DNA of 64,000 nucleotides, from assembly GCA_947449035.1 (NCBI GenBank), contig CANFQC010000006.1, positions 1-64,000 on the forward strand. Reading direction: 5' to 3'. The notes below the pieces were generated by a model, which saw nothing but the letters and a program-made list of their open reading frames with translations, had not been told where the DNA came from and ran no database searches. The position numbers were made by a program, and so were the translations under genes. This DNA is from Actinomycetota bacterium. GTDB taxonomy: Bacteria; Actinomycetota; Actinomycetes; S36-B12. Positions 41,651 to 50,744 of this stretch are shown here, piece after piece; positions within the stretch are counted from its first letter, which is position 1; every line of letters starts with the position of its first letter.

Positions 41651-43282
41651 ATGAATCGGGCAGCGCGTCGTCTTTCGCGTCGGCGAATCGGCGGCCTGGC
41701 GGGCATGTCATTGGTCGCCACCACGGGGCTGCTCGGGGTCTATCTCGGCAACCCACGAATGCCGAGGGCCTACGCCGCCACGACCTGCACCGTGACCACG
41801 TCAGCTGACAGTGGCGTCGGTTCACTGCGTCAAGCGCTCTTAGACCATGACGCGGTGGATAGTGACTGTTCGACCATCGACTTCGCTGCCGATATTTCCA
41901 CAATCACGCTCTCATCGAATCTCCCGACGGTGACGGGTTCCTCATTGACCATCACTGGTCCCGGCTCCAGCGCGCTCACGGTCGACCTCAACAGTAAGTC
42001 CGGAATTCGCATGAATAACTCCACAGCCGGTCAAACTCTGTCGATCAGCGGACTCATTCTTACCGGGGGCAATTCAGCTGGTTACTTGGGTGGTGCCGTG
42101 TATGCGCGCCACACTAATGTCACTATCTCGGATGTCTCCTTCACGAACAACACCAGTGGTGGCCTCAATGGCGGCGCCGTAGCTGTGTTTCACGGCCAAC
42201 TTGATGTCACGAACTCGACCTTCACGTCCAACACAGGCGGCAATGGCGCGGCAACGTGGTCGAGTTATGGTGCGGTAAATATCACGGGCTCAACCTTCAC
42301 GTCTAACACCAGTAGTGGCAGCGGCGGTGCTGTGTCGGTGACCGATGCTGGCCAAGTCAACATCGCAAGTTCTGCGTTCATTGGCAACTCTGCCCCGGGA
42401 GATTACAACAACGGTGGGGCGGTCGGTGTCTCTAGTAACGACGCGAATGTTTCACTCAATGTCTCATACTCAACCTTCTCCGGAAATCACTGTGGCAGCG
42501 ATGGTGGCGCGCTCTTTGTCAGCAACATGCCGGCTACCGTGACCAACAGCACGTTCGTGGGAAACTGGAATACCTATGGGCGTGCTCAAGGTGGTGCTAT
42601 AGGCGCTCAGAATCTCACGGTAAACTTCACCACCTTTTATGGAAACAGCACCAACAACAGCAGTTATCCGGGGACCATTGATGCTTCCGAGACCTACACG
42701 CTGTCGAACTCGATTGTTCATCAGACCGATACCGGCCTTGCGCTCGGTGGCGGTGGCGGCAGTTCAGCAACATTTTCGTTCTTCAACAGTTCGAGTGCTC
42801 TGACGAACAACTCCGGTGCAGGCTTGATCTTCGCGGACACCCCGGGTGTGGCACCGCTGAATCTTGGTGCGCTGGCTGATAACGGCGGGTCGACGATGAC
42901 GATGTTGCCGGGCGCGGGCAGCCCGGTGATTGGTGCAGCGAACCCGGCGTCGACGACTCCGGCACTTGACCAGCGTGGCTACACCCGCAGCAGTCCCTCG
43001 AGCATGGGTGCGGTGGAGTCCAATGGTGTGCGACCGGTGGCTGACACCTCCCAACTACCACCGTCATGGTTCCAAGCGACAATGCGTGCGTCTTCGACCG
43101 AGCCGTGCCCTTCTGGCAGTAATCCGAGCTGGGCAGCCTGGCCGAATCAAGGCACGGGTGGCTGGACCTGTGAGAAGACCACGTGGTGGGATGTCAATAA
43201 GGGTGTAAGTGGCGGTTGGGTCACGACCCCTGGGCTGCGGTCACTGAAGCACCACGCACCGAAGGCCCACTTGCCGCGATAA
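41651..43282 (+). CDS. Exported right-handed beta-helix surface protein
   Basis: The 543-aa protein has a basic N-terminus and signal-peptide helix (residues about 12–31), with cleavage likely near AYAATTC. The body (about 45–420) repeats short strand patterns such as SFTNNTSGG, TFTSNTGG and TFTSNTSSGSGGAV, a polymorphic-outer-membrane-protein/choice-of-anchor beta-helix. DQRGYTR and MGAVE follow at the end of the helix. The C-terminal 60 residues are Trp-rich with Cys pairs (CPSGSNPSWAAWPNQGTGGW then C). I have seen similar WPN..GGW modules at the ends of actinobacterial secreted proteins. ATG 41651 is preferred; a GTG at 41612 would add 13 residues. A four-codon ORF (41640–41654) overlaps that ATG. 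Confidence 0.87.
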   Translation: MNRAARRLSRRRIGGLAGMSLVATTGLLGVYLGNPRMPRAYAATTCTVTTSADSGVGSLRQALLDHDAVDSDCSTIDFAADISTITLSSNLPTVTGSSLTITGPGSSALTVDLNSKSGIRMNNSTAGQTLSISGLILTGGNSAGYLGGAVYARHTNVTISDVSFTNNTSGGLNGGAVAVFHGQLDVTNSTFTSNTGGNGAATWSSYGAVNITGSTFTSNTSSGSGGAVSVTDAGQVNIASSAFIGNSAPGDYNNGGAVGVSSNDANVSLNVSYSTFSGNHCGSDGGALFVSNMPATVTNSTFVGNWNTYGRAQGGAIGAQNLTVNFTTFYGNSTNNSSYPGTIDASETYTLSNSIVHQTDTGLALGGGGGSSATFSFFNSSSALTNNSGAGLIFADTPGVAPLNLGALADNGGSTMTMLPGAGSPVIGAANPASTTPALDQRGYTRSSPSSMGAVESNGVRPVADTSQLPPSWFQATMRASSTEPCPSGSNPSWAAWPNQGTGGWTCEKTTWWDVNKGVSGGWVTTPGLRSLKHHAPKAHLPR

Positions 43283-43298
43283 CGGCTGCAGAAATTCT

Positions 43299-43327
43299 TG
43301 AGGCCCGACTCAAAGAGACGGGCCTCA
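43299..43327. terminator. Bidirectional hairpin between convergent genes
   Basis: TGAGGCCCG (43299–43307) pairs with CGGGCCTCA (43319–43327) around an 11-base loop. It lies between the stop of the beta-helix gene and that of the convergent dehydrogenase gene. There is no long U-tract on either side. Confidence 0.72.
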
Positions 43328-43345
43328 CGACGTGAGTGGTGGTGG

Positions 43346-44194
43346 CTACTTCGAGTAGTCGTAGAAACCGCGACCTGACTTACGGCCCAGCAGGCCCGCC
43401 TCGACGTGACGCTTGAGCAGTGCGGGTGGTGAGAACGAGTAGTCGAGGTGCTCGGCGTACAGGCTCTCGGCCACGAGCAGCAAGGTGTCGAGGCCGATCA
43501 TGTCGGCGAGGGTCAGTGGGCCCATCGGCATTCCGCAGCCGTAGACCATGCCGGTGTCGATGTCTTCTTTGCTGGCCACGCCAATCTCCAGTGAGCGGAT
43601 GGCGGAGAGCACGTAAGGCACGAAGATCGCGTTGACCAGGAAGCCGGAGCGGTCAGCGGCGTTGATGACGATCTTGCCCAGCTTGTTCTCGCCGAACTCG
43701 GCAGCCTTCTTGGCGTTCTCCGGGTCGGTGACCAAGCACGCGATGATCTCGACGAGCTTCATGACCGGCACTGGGTTGAAGAAGTGCATGCCGAGCACGC
43801 GCTCGGGGTGCGAGCTAGCTGCGGCGATCTGGGCGACGGGGATCGACGAAGTGTTCGTCGCGATGATCGTGGTGGGGGAGACGATGGCATCGAGCTGGGC
43901 CATCAGCGCCGACTTATCCTCAATCGTCTCGCGAATAGCCTCGATCACGATCTCGCGATCGGCCAGGGCCGAGAGATCGGTCGTGAAGGTGATGCGACCC
44001 ATGATGGCGTCGACCGACTCGCTCAGCTTGCCCGCAGACTCTGCCTTGGTCAGCGATGCGGTCATGCGCTCCTTCGCGCTGTCGAGCGCGGGGGCGATGG
44101 CGTCGACCACGATGACATCGCAGCCACCCTTTGCGCCAACTTCAGCAATACCGGAGCCCATCAGGCCGCAGCCGACTACACCAAGCTTGTTCAT
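43346..44194 (-). CDS. 3-hydroxybutyryl-CoA dehydrogenase
   Basis: The 282-aa protein has the NAD-binding GCGLMGSGIAEV at its start, DAIAPALDSAKERM, the HAD signature HPERVLGMHFFNPVPVMKLVEII near residue 137 and DRSGFLVNAIFVPY near 187. It oxidises (S)-3-hydroxybutyryl-CoA, or the reverse, in the cytosol. It is followed in the same orientation by a MarR gene and a fused acyl-CoA mutase gene upstream, so it belongs to a butyryl/isobutyryl-CoA unit. Confidence 0.94.
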   Translation of the reverse strand: MNKLGVVGCGLMGSGIAEVGAKGGCDVIVVDAIAPALDSAKERMTASLTKAESAGKLSESVDAIMGRITFTTDLSALADREIVIEAIRETIEDKSALMAQLDAIVSPTTIIATNTSSIPVAQIAAASSHPERVLGMHFFNPVPVMKLVEIIACLVTDPENAKKAAEFGENKLGKIVINAADRSGFLVNAIFVPYVLSAIRSLEIGVASKEDIDTGMVYGCGMPMGPLTLADMIGLDTLLLVAESLYAEHLDYSFSPPALLKRHVEAGLLGRKSGRGFYDYSK

Positions 44195-44234
44195 TGAGTT
44201 CCTCGTTCTGATTCGCAGGTGGTTGTTTCAGGGT

Positions 44235-44741
44235 CTAGAAGTCGCCGGCGTTCGCACGCAGGCTGCGCAGCACGCCGCGCAGTTGGTCGACCTGGTTGTC
44301 GGTCACGCCGAGGTTCTCGAATACCTGGGCGTTCAGTGCTGTGGTCGCGGCAGCGGCCTGGGCGCGACCGACCTCGGTGATGGAGGCGAGGATCGCGCGA
44401 CGATCAGTGGGATGCGGCACGCGCTCCACGAAGGCCTGGCTCTCGAGTCGATCGACCGCGCTGGTGACGCTGGTGGGATGAACCTGGAGCAGCGCGCCCA
44501 TCTTGGTCATCGGCAGAGCCCCGCTGCGCGAGAAGCTCAGCAGCATGAGGATCTCGTAGCGGGCGAAGGTGAGATTGAGCGGACGGAGTACCGAGTCGAT
44601 GCGCTGCATCAGGATCTGCTGGGCGCGCACGAGCGAGGTCACTGCAGCCATGCCGTCAGCGGCGGATTCCCAACCGTGATCGACCCACTGGCGACGGGCC
44701 TCTTCGATGGGATCCGTGCTGAGCATCTTTCCGAGTGTCAT
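44235..44741 (-). CDS. MarR-family transcriptional regulator
   Basis: The 168-aa protein has a winged helix-turn-helix: LNLTFARYEILMLLSFSRSGALPMTKMGALLQVHPTSVTSAVDRLE (helix positions about residues 60–105, quoted only by key elements LPMTKMG and HPTSVTSAVDRLE) followed by the wing (HPTDRRAIL). It lies between the icmF-like gene (13 bp upstream) and the 3-hydroxybutyryl-CoA dehydrogenase gene, so it probably senses a CoA thioester or aromatic acid and controls this unit. A palindrome at 47999 upstream of icmF is a candidate site. Confidence 0.91.
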   Translation of the reverse strand: MTLGKMLSTDPIEEARRQWVDHGWESAADGMAAVTSLVRAQQILMQRIDSVLRPLNLTFARYEILMLLSFSRSGALPMTKMGALLQVHPTSVTSAVDRLESQAFVERVPHPTDRRAILASITEVGRAQAAAATTALNAQVFENLGVTDNQVDQLRGVLRSLRANAGDF

Positions 44742-44753
44742 CTCGTGATCTCC

Positions 44754-47700
44754 CTAGACGTTCCGACGGTACTGGCCACCGACCTCGAAGAACGCTGAGG
44801 TGATCTGCCCGAGTGAACATACCCGCACGGCGTCCATGAGTGCGGCAAAAGTGTTGCCGCCGCTGGCTGCCGTGGCCTTCAGGTGCGCGAGAGCTGCCTC
44901 GGACTCACCCTGGTGGGTGGCCTGGAAGGCGCGCACGCGTGCGACCTGTGACTCCTTCTCCTCCTCGCTGGCGCGAGCCAGTTCGAGCTCGCCCATTTCG
45001 GCGGGGTTCGGATTGAGGAAGGTGTTGACGCCGATGATCGGAAGTGACCCATCGTGCTTCTTGTGCTCGTAGAGCATTGATTCGTCCTGAATGCGACCGC
45101 GCTGGTAGCCGGTCTCCATCGCACCGAGAACGCCGCCGCGATCAGCGATGCGGTCGAACTCGAGCAGCACGGCCTCTTCGACGAGGTCGGTGAGCTCATC
45201 GACGATGTACGAACCCTGGAGCGGGTTCTCGTTCTTGGTCAGGCCCCACTCCTGATCGATGATCATCTGGATCGCGAGGGCGCGGCGCACTGACTGCGCA
45301 CTCGGGGTCGTGATCGCTTCGTCGTAAGCATTCGTGTGGAGCGAGTTGCAGTTGTCGTTGATCGCGCACAGCGCCTGCAGCGTGGTGCGGATGTCGTTGA
45401 AGTCCATCTCCTGGGCGTGAAGTGAACGGCCCGAAGTCTGAATGTGGTACTTCAGCTTCTGGCTGCGGTCATCGGCGCCGTAACGATCGCGCAGGGCGAT
45501 GGCCCAGATGCGACGGGCCACGCGGCCGAGCACGGTGTATTCAGCATCGATGCCGTTGCTGAAGAAGAACGAGAAGTTCGGCGCGAAGTCGTCGATCTTC
45601 ATGCCGCGTGCGAGGTAGGCCTCGACGTAGGTGAAGCCGTTGGCCAACGTGAACGCGAGCTGCGAGATGGGGTTCGCTCCGGCCTCGGCAATGTGGTAGC
45701 CCGAGATCGAGACCGAGTAGAAGTTGCGCACCTTGTTGTCGATGAACCAGCTCTGCACATCGCCCATGCAGCGAAGGGCGAACTCGGTGGAGAAGATGCA
45801 GGTGTTCTGCCCCTGATCCTCCTTGAGGATGTCGGCCTGCACGGTGCCGCGCACGTTGGCGAGTACCCAAGCTTGCAGGGTTGCGTACTCGTCGGCATTG
45901 GGCTCGCGGCCATGCTGATCACGGAAGCCGTCGACTCGCTGATCGATCGCGGTGTTCAGGAACATCGCGAGGATCGCCGGGGCGGGGCCATTGATGGTCA
46001 TCGAGACTGAGGTGGTCGGATCGCAGAGATCGAAGCCGGCGTAAAGCGCCTTCATGTCATCGAGGGTTGCGATCGAAACACCGGAGGTGCCGACCTTGCC
46101 GTAGATGTCGGGGCGCTCTTCGGGATCGCGGCCATACAGCGTGACGGAGTCAAAGGCGGTCGATAGACGCGTGGCCGGCTGGCCGGATGCCAGCAGGTGG
46201 AAGCGACGGTTGGTGCGGAACGGATCGCCCTCGCCGGCGAACATGCGAGCAGGGGCCTCGCCCTCGCGCTTGAAGGGGAACACGCCTGCGGTGTACGGGA
46301 ACGAACCCGGCAGGTTCTCCTCGCGCAGGAAGGTGACCTGGTCGCCTGCGTCATTAGTGCGCGGCAGGGCCACGCGCGGGATCCGATTGCCTGACAGGGT
46401 CTGGCGCCACAGGGCGTTGCGCATTTCCTTGTCGCGGATCTTCACGACGAGTTCTTCCTCGCGGTACGCCTCGCGCATGGCGGGCCATTCATCAAGCATG
46501 GCCTTGACGGTGGGGAGGAGCTCGGACTGCTGCTTGGCGATCAGTGCGTCGATCTCGCCCGTGCCCGAACCGCTCTCAGCGAGAAGTGCGCGTGCGGTCT
46601 CGAGATGCTGCACCCTGCTCGCCACCTGCGCCTGCGACGCGGTGGTGGAGTGGTATCTACGAATGGTCTCGGCAATGTCAGAGAGGTAGCGCGTGCGAGC
46701 CGGCGGCACGACAGTCGTGAGACCGGTGGGCTGCTTGCCCTCGACGAACGGGAGCTGGCCCTCGTTCACCTTCAAGCCGCGCTCGACCAGTGCTTCCTTG
46801 AGGTATTGGTAAAGGGCGGTGACGCCGTCGTCGTTGAAACGTGCGGCGGAGGTACCGAAGACCGGCATGTCCTCCCAGGAGGATCCGAAGGCCTCGCGGT
46901 TGCGCACCATCTGGCGACCAACATCACGCAGGGCATCCTCGGCACCGCGACGCTCGAACTTGTTGATGGCTACTGCGTCGGCGAAGTCGAGCATGTCGAT
47001 CTTCTCGAGCTGCGAAGCAGCGCCGAACTCCGGAGTCATGACGTACAGCGAGGTGTCGACGAAGGGGACGATGCCGGCGTCGCCCTGGCCGATGCCGGGG
47101 GTCTCGACGATGACGAGATCGTGAGTCGCACGTGCGGCATTGATGACATCTGCGAGGTTCTCGGGGATCTCGGAACCGGCCTTGCGTGTTGCCAGGGAAC
47201 GGAAGTAGACCGAGCCGAGATCAACGGAGTTCATGCGGATGCGGTCACCGAGAAGTGCGCCGCCGCCCTTGCGACGGGTCGGATCTACGGCGATCACTGC
47301 GATGCGCAGCTTGCCTTCCTGATCAAGGCGGAAGCGGCGCAGAAGTTCATCAGTCAGGGTCGACTTGCCGGAACCACCGGTGCCGGTGATGCCGAGAACA
47401 GGAGTGTTGCTGCGCACTGCTGCATCGTGGATCGCGGTGCGGAACTCTTCAGTTGCGGCACCTTCCTCGAGTGCAGTAATCGCACGTGCGAGTGCGGGCT
47501 CACTGCCGGCCAGAACGGCGTCGAGTGCGGGGAGTTCGTGGGCGAGATCGACATCGCACTCGTCCATCATTTCCGTGATCATGCCGACGAGGCCGAGGCG
47601 TTGGCCGTCCTCAGGGGAGAAGATGCGGATGCCGCGGCTGGCGAGCATGGCGATCTCTTCGGGAACGATGACGCCACCGCCACCGCCGTAGATCTTGACG

Positions 47701-47975
47701 TGATCGGCACCTTGGGCGTTGAGCAGTTCGCGCAGGTAACTGAAGTACTCGACGTGACCGCCCTGGTACGAGGAGATCGCGACACCTTGAACGTCTTCTT
47801 GGATCACCGCGCGCACGACTTGGTCGACGCTGCGGTCATGGCCGAGGTGGATGACCTCTGCGCCCTGCGACTGCAGGATGCGACGCATGATGTTGATCGA
47901 GGCGTCATGGCCATCGAAGAGAGAGGCCGCCGTCACGAATCTGACGGGGTTCTTCGTGCCGGCTTCGTTACTCAC
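44754..47975 (-). CDS. icmF: Fused B12-dependent isobutyryl-CoA mutase (IcmF)
   Basis: The 1073-aa protein is in IcmF order. The B12-binding domain comes first (FDGHDASINI with the lower-ligand His, about residues 19–28, then GGHVEYF and YGGGGGVI). A MeaB-like G-protein chaperone follows with GTGGSGKST near 200 and VETPGIGQGD. The mutase barrel is last, about residues 540–1073 (ISISGYHIAEAGANP; SLHTNAYDEA). IcmF rearranges isobutyryl-CoA and n-butyryl-CoA, and some members act on isovaleryl/pivalyl-CoA, so methylmalonyl-CoA is less likely. The fused G-protein loads and protects the cofactor. It heads a unit with a MarR gene and a hydroxyacyl-CoA dehydrogenase. Confidence 0.93.
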   Translation of the reverse strand: MSNEAGTKNPVRFVTAASLFDGHDASINIMRRILQSQGAEVIHLGHDRSVDQVVRAVIQEDVQGVAISSYQGGHVEYFSYLRELLNAQGADHVKIYGGGGGVIVPEEIAMLASRGIRIFSPEDGQRLGLVGMITEMMDECDVDLAHELPALDAVLAGSEPALARAITALEEGAATEEFRTAIHDAAVRSNTPVLGITGTGGSGKSTLTDELLRRFRLDQEGKLRIAVIAVDPTRRKGGGALLGDRIRMNSVDLGSVYFRSLATRKAGSEIPENLADVINAARATHDLVIVETPGIGQGDAGIVPFVDTSLYVMTPEFGAASQLEKIDMLDFADAVAINKFERRGAEDALRDVGRQMVRNREAFGSSWEDMPVFGTSAARFNDDGVTALYQYLKEALVERGLKVNEGQLPFVEGKQPTGLTTVVPPARTRYLSDIAETIRRYHSTTASQAQVASRVQHLETARALLAESGSGTGEIDALIAKQQSELLPTVKAMLDEWPAMREAYREEELVVKIRDKEMRNALWRQTLSGNRIPRVALPRTNDAGDQVTFLREENLPGSFPYTAGVFPFKREGEAPARMFAGEGDPFRTNRRFHLLASGQPATRLSTAFDSVTLYGRDPEERPDIYGKVGTSGVSIATLDDMKALYAGFDLCDPTTSVSMTINGPAPAILAMFLNTAIDQRVDGFRDQHGREPNADEYATLQAWVLANVRGTVQADILKEDQGQNTCIFSTEFALRCMGDVQSWFIDNKVRNFYSVSISGYHIAEAGANPISQLAFTLANGFTYVEAYLARGMKIDDFAPNFSFFFSNGIDAEYTVLGRVARRIWAIALRDRYGADDRSQKLKYHIQTSGRSLHAQEMDFNDIRTTLQALCAINDNCNSLHTNAYDEAITTPSAQSVRRALAIQMIIDQEWGLTKNENPLQGSYIVDELTDLVEEAVLLEFDRIADRGGVLGAMETGYQRGRIQDESMLYEHKKHDGSLPIIGVNTFLNPNPAEMGELELARASEEEKESQVARVRAFQATHQGESEAALAHLKATAASGGNTFAALMDAVRVCSLGQITSAFFEVGGQYRRNV

Positions 47976-47998
47976 ACGTGCTCCATCCAGTTACTTAC

Positions 47999-48015
47999 GT
48001 CCACATATTGTGGAC
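47999..48015. promoter_or_regulatory. Perfect palindrome upstream of icmF
   Basis: GTCCACA-TAT-TGTGGAC has perfect 7-bp arms. It lies 23 bp upstream of the icmF start codon in an AT-rich stretch. Next to it, ACGTCC and GGACGT flank the site more widely. MarR- and TetR-family sites have this form; both regulators are encoded nearby. Confidence 0.6.
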
Positions 48016-48077
48016 AGCAAATAATAGGACGTCAATGCTTTTAGGGCGAGACGTGTCCTAAAACGGATAAAAAGTAC

Positions 48078-48677
48078 TTATCGGACGAGGTGTTCGGCCA
48101 GAGCAGCCGCATTGGCACGAAAGCGCATCGGCCCGAGGGTCCGGTAGCTCGGGTCGAGTTCGAGCCTGGCTCGAGCCACTGATTCAAGGAGGGCGATCAG
48201 GGCGAAGCCCGCCACGGCGATCTCGACCTTGTCCTTGGCCGGGCTCATCACGGTGAAGGCCTTGGTCGCCTTCTTGGTGAGGTCATCGCGGGTGCGCTTG
48301 CGCACTGCCTCGCAGGTGCTGGTCGCACCGATGGAGGTCACGAAGTAGACCGTGGCCGCGCGCTCGCGCTCATCGACCCAGGTCAGCACCGTGTCCATGA
48401 AATCGGCCAACTGGCCAGGGGAATCCAGATCAGCGAGAAGGTCGCTGATGGTGGTGCCCCAGTCGCTAGCGAAGGCTGTCACGATCTCGTCGAGGATCTC
48501 GTCCTTGGAGGAGAAGTGGTAGTAAAACGCGGCCGGGGTCATGCTTGCCTGGGCGGCTATATCGGACACCGCGATCTCGTCGGGCGGCTGAACGGCGAGC
48601 AATTCGATCGCGGCGGCGAGAATCTCGTGGCGCCGTGAAGGCCGGTTGGCCGGCCGCGCTGTCCGTGGAGTGGGCAT
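48078..48677 (-). CDS. TetR-family regulator
   Basis: The 199-aa protein starts MPTPRTARPANRPSRRHEILAAA. Its helix-turn-helix (PDEIAVSDIAAQASMTPAAFYYHF, about residues 32–55) has the TetR consensus FYYHF. The frame can be opened upstream to 49124 but that runs through the divergent regulator gene, so I use the ATG at 48677. It lies upstream of icmF on the same strand and diverges from a second TetR gene across 72 bp, in which GTCC and GGAC repeats occur. Confidence 0.88.
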   Translation of the reverse strand: MPTPRTARPANRPSRRHEILAAAIELLAVQPPDEIAVSDIAAQASMTPAAFYYHFSSKDEILDEIVTAFASDWGTTISDLLADLDSPGQLADFMDTVLTWVDERERAATVYFVTSIGATSTCEAVRKRTRDDLTKKATKAFTVMSPAKDKVEIAVAGFALIALLESVARARLELDPSYRTLGPMRFRANAAALAEHLVR

Positions 48678-48749
48678 GATTCTGGAGTCTTTCACAGGAA
48701 AGTCCCCTTTTGGACGGATATTCCACGGCACCGAGTCGATAATGGCCGT

Positions 48750-49424
48750 GTGGCCAGCACTCCGATCGACGAGCTCGACGGCGATGCCGAGCGCTCGCGG
48801 CCGGCACATCGTCCGTCGAGGCGTGCGGAGATCGTCAACGGCGCTATCACCGTCTTCTCGCGCCTGACCTATGCCGAAGCGACCGTTGAAGACGTGGCAG
48901 CCGAATGCGGAGTCGCTCCCACTGCTGTCTACTACCACTTCGGCGGCAAGGAAGAACTCTTCGATCAGGCCTTCCAGTCCTGCCTCGAGGGGTTCAGTGC
49001 GGCCTTCGAGCACATTCGCAGCAACGCCGACCAGCTCAATGACAAGGTGCTGCGCGAGGTGATCTATGCCGGATGGGCATGGTGGCGCACGCATCCGGTC
49101 GAGTCCAGGTTCTTGATGTTGCACCTCGGTGGCGCAACTCCCCAGTCACGTCGCACCTATGAGGCCTGGCAGGAGCGTCACGCTCAACGCGCCTTCGATT
49201 ACCTGCCTGACAGTGAGCGTCCTCCGCGCAGCTCGCGTAAGGCGCGAGAGCAGTACGCCGCCAAGCTGATGGCGTACAACTTCATGACTCAGATGCTGAC
49301 CACTGCGCAGAGCGCATGGCTTGACGGTTCACTGAGCCGCCTGCCCGTGGCGAAGGTCGAGGTTGCCATGGCTGACATCCTCGTACCGGTCATGATGGGA
49401 AGCGAACTTCCCGACCGCGCTTGA
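48750..49424 (+). CDS. TetR-family regulator (second of a divergent pair)
   Basis: The 224-aa protein has HTH residues [21 protein letters not shown] then TAVYYHF (about residues 37–64), with the consensus [12 protein letters not shown]. The start is GTG at 48750. Its last 35 bases overlap the end of the convergent acyl-CoA dehydrogenase gene. Paired divergent TetR regulators next to acyl-CoA dehydrogenase and ligase genes suggest control by acyl-CoA-type ligands (inference). Confidence 0.88.
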   Translation: MASTPIDELDGDAERSRPAHRPSRRAEIVNGAITVFSRLTYAEATVEDVAAECGVAPTAVYYHFGGKEELFDQAFQSCLEGFSAAFEHIRSNADQLNDKVLREVIYAGWAWWRTHPVESRFLMLHLGGATPQSRRTYEAWQERHAQRAFDYLPDSERPPRSSRKAREQYAAKLMAYNFMTQMLTTAQSAWLDGSLSRLPVAKVEVAMADILVPVMMGSELPDRA

Positions 49425-50616
49425 GTTCCCACTGCGCGATTGAGCGCAGATGCACTTCGTCAGGGCCGTCAAAGATGCGCAGTGCGCGATGCCAGCCGTA
49501 CATGCGTGCCAGCACAATGTCATCGCTGATGCCCAGCCCGCCGTGAGCCTGAATCGCACGATCGATCACGTTGCAGGCCACGCGCGGGGCAATCACCTTG
49601 ATGGCAGCGATTTCAGTCTTCGCGTACTTGGCATTGCCTTGATCGATCATCCAGGCAGCCTTTAAGCAGAGCAGGCGTGCCTGCTCGATCTCGATGCGGT
49701 TGTCGGCGAGATCGCGCTGAATCGTGCCCTGCTCGGCAAGGGGCTTGCCGAAGGCAACGCGGCTCTTGACGCGCTCGACCATCATCGCGTGGGCGCGCTC
49801 GGCGGCACCGAGTGCGCGCATGCAGTGATGGATACGGCCGGGGCCGAGGCGTGCCTGGGCGATCATGAAGCCATCGCCCTCGGAAGCCAGGACGTTCGTG
49901 ACCGGAACCCGCACGTCCTTGAACTCGATCCAGGCGTGACCATGCTGATCCTGGCGGCCCATGACCGGCATCGAACGAGTGATCTCGAGACCCGGAGTGT
50001 TGCGGGGCACGAGCACCATTGACTGCTGGCGGTGCACCTCGGCGGTGGGGTCGGTCTTGCCCATCACAATGAAGATCTCGCAGCGCGGGTCGTTGGCGCC
50101 GCTGATCCACCACTTGGTTCCGTTGATGACGTACTCATCGCCATCGCGGGTGATCGAGCACTCAACGTTCGTGGCATCGCTACTGGCGACGTAAGGCTCT
50201 GTCATGGCGAAGGCCGAGCGGATGGTGCCGTCGAACAGCGGATCAAGCCAGCGCTTCTTCTGCTCCTCGGTACCGAAGCGGAAGAGTGTCTCCATGTTTC
50301 CGCTGTCGGGTGCCTGGCAGTTGATGGCCTCGGGAAGTAGATCCATGCTCCAGCCCGAGATCTCGGCGAGCGAGGCGTAGTCGACATTGGTCAGGCCGCT
50401 GACCTCGGGAAGGAACAGGTTCCACAGCCCACGCTTGCGTGCATCGACCTTGAGTTCCTCGACGATCGGGGGGAGGACGTGCAGGCGGGGATCACCAGGG
50501 CCGACCTCGGCGCGCAGGTCGTAGTACTCGGCCTCGGCAGGCAGCACGCGGGTGTTCAGGAAGTCCCACATGCTCTCGGAGAGTTCCTTGGCCTTGGGGC
50601 TGAGCTCGAAATCCAT
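49390..50616 (-). CDS. Acyl-CoA dehydrogenase
   Basis: The 408-aa protein begins [20 protein letters not shown]. It contains [15 protein letters not shown] (flavin/substrate loop near residue 130), KWWISGAND and a C-terminal [37 protein letters not shown], where the family's usual catalytic-Glu position is taken by D in FDGPDEVH, as in the long-chain/ACAD10–11-like group. It oxidises an acyl-CoA at C2–C3. I start at 50616, as the frame further upstream enters the divergent ligase promoter. It diverges from the ligase gene across 128 bp. Confidence 0.92.
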   Translation of the reverse strand: MDFELSPKAKELSESMWDFLNTRVLPAEAEYYDLRAEVGPGDPRLHVLPPIVEELKVDARKRGLWNLFLPEVSGLTNVDYASLAEISGWSMDLLPEAINCQAPDSGNMETLFRFGTEEQKKRWLDPLFDGTIRSAFAMTEPYVASSDATNVECSITRDGDEYVINGTKWWISGANDPRCEIFIVMGKTDPTAEVHRQQSMVLVPRNTPGLEITRSMPVMGRQDQHGHAWIEFKDVRVPVTNVLASEGDGFMIAQARLGPGRIHHCMRALGAAERAHAMMVERVKSRVAFGKPLAEQGTIQRDLADNRIEIEQARLLCLKAAWMIDQGNAKYAKTEIAAIKVIAPRVACNVIDRAIQAHGGLGISDDIVLARMYGWHRALRIFDGPDEVHLRSIAQWELKRGREVRFPS

Positions 50617-50744
50617 GATGCTCCGTATCGCGCTAGAGACGAGATGTGGTTTCTTGAGTCTGACTCTACTAAGACAGAGTATCCTCCGCACGACTGCTGT
50701 GTCAGGCCCTGAGCCTGGCCGAGACACCTGCCCGAAGGAACCAC

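Noticed and set aside
46605..48044. 479-codon frame antisense to icmF
   Set aside because: Extends past the icmF start into its promoter with no ribosome site; codon-bias shadow.
47999..48060. Cobalamin riboswitch upstream of the B12-dependent mutase
   Set aside because: The leader is only about 100 bp and lacks the B12-box; a DNA palindrome is the only clear structure.
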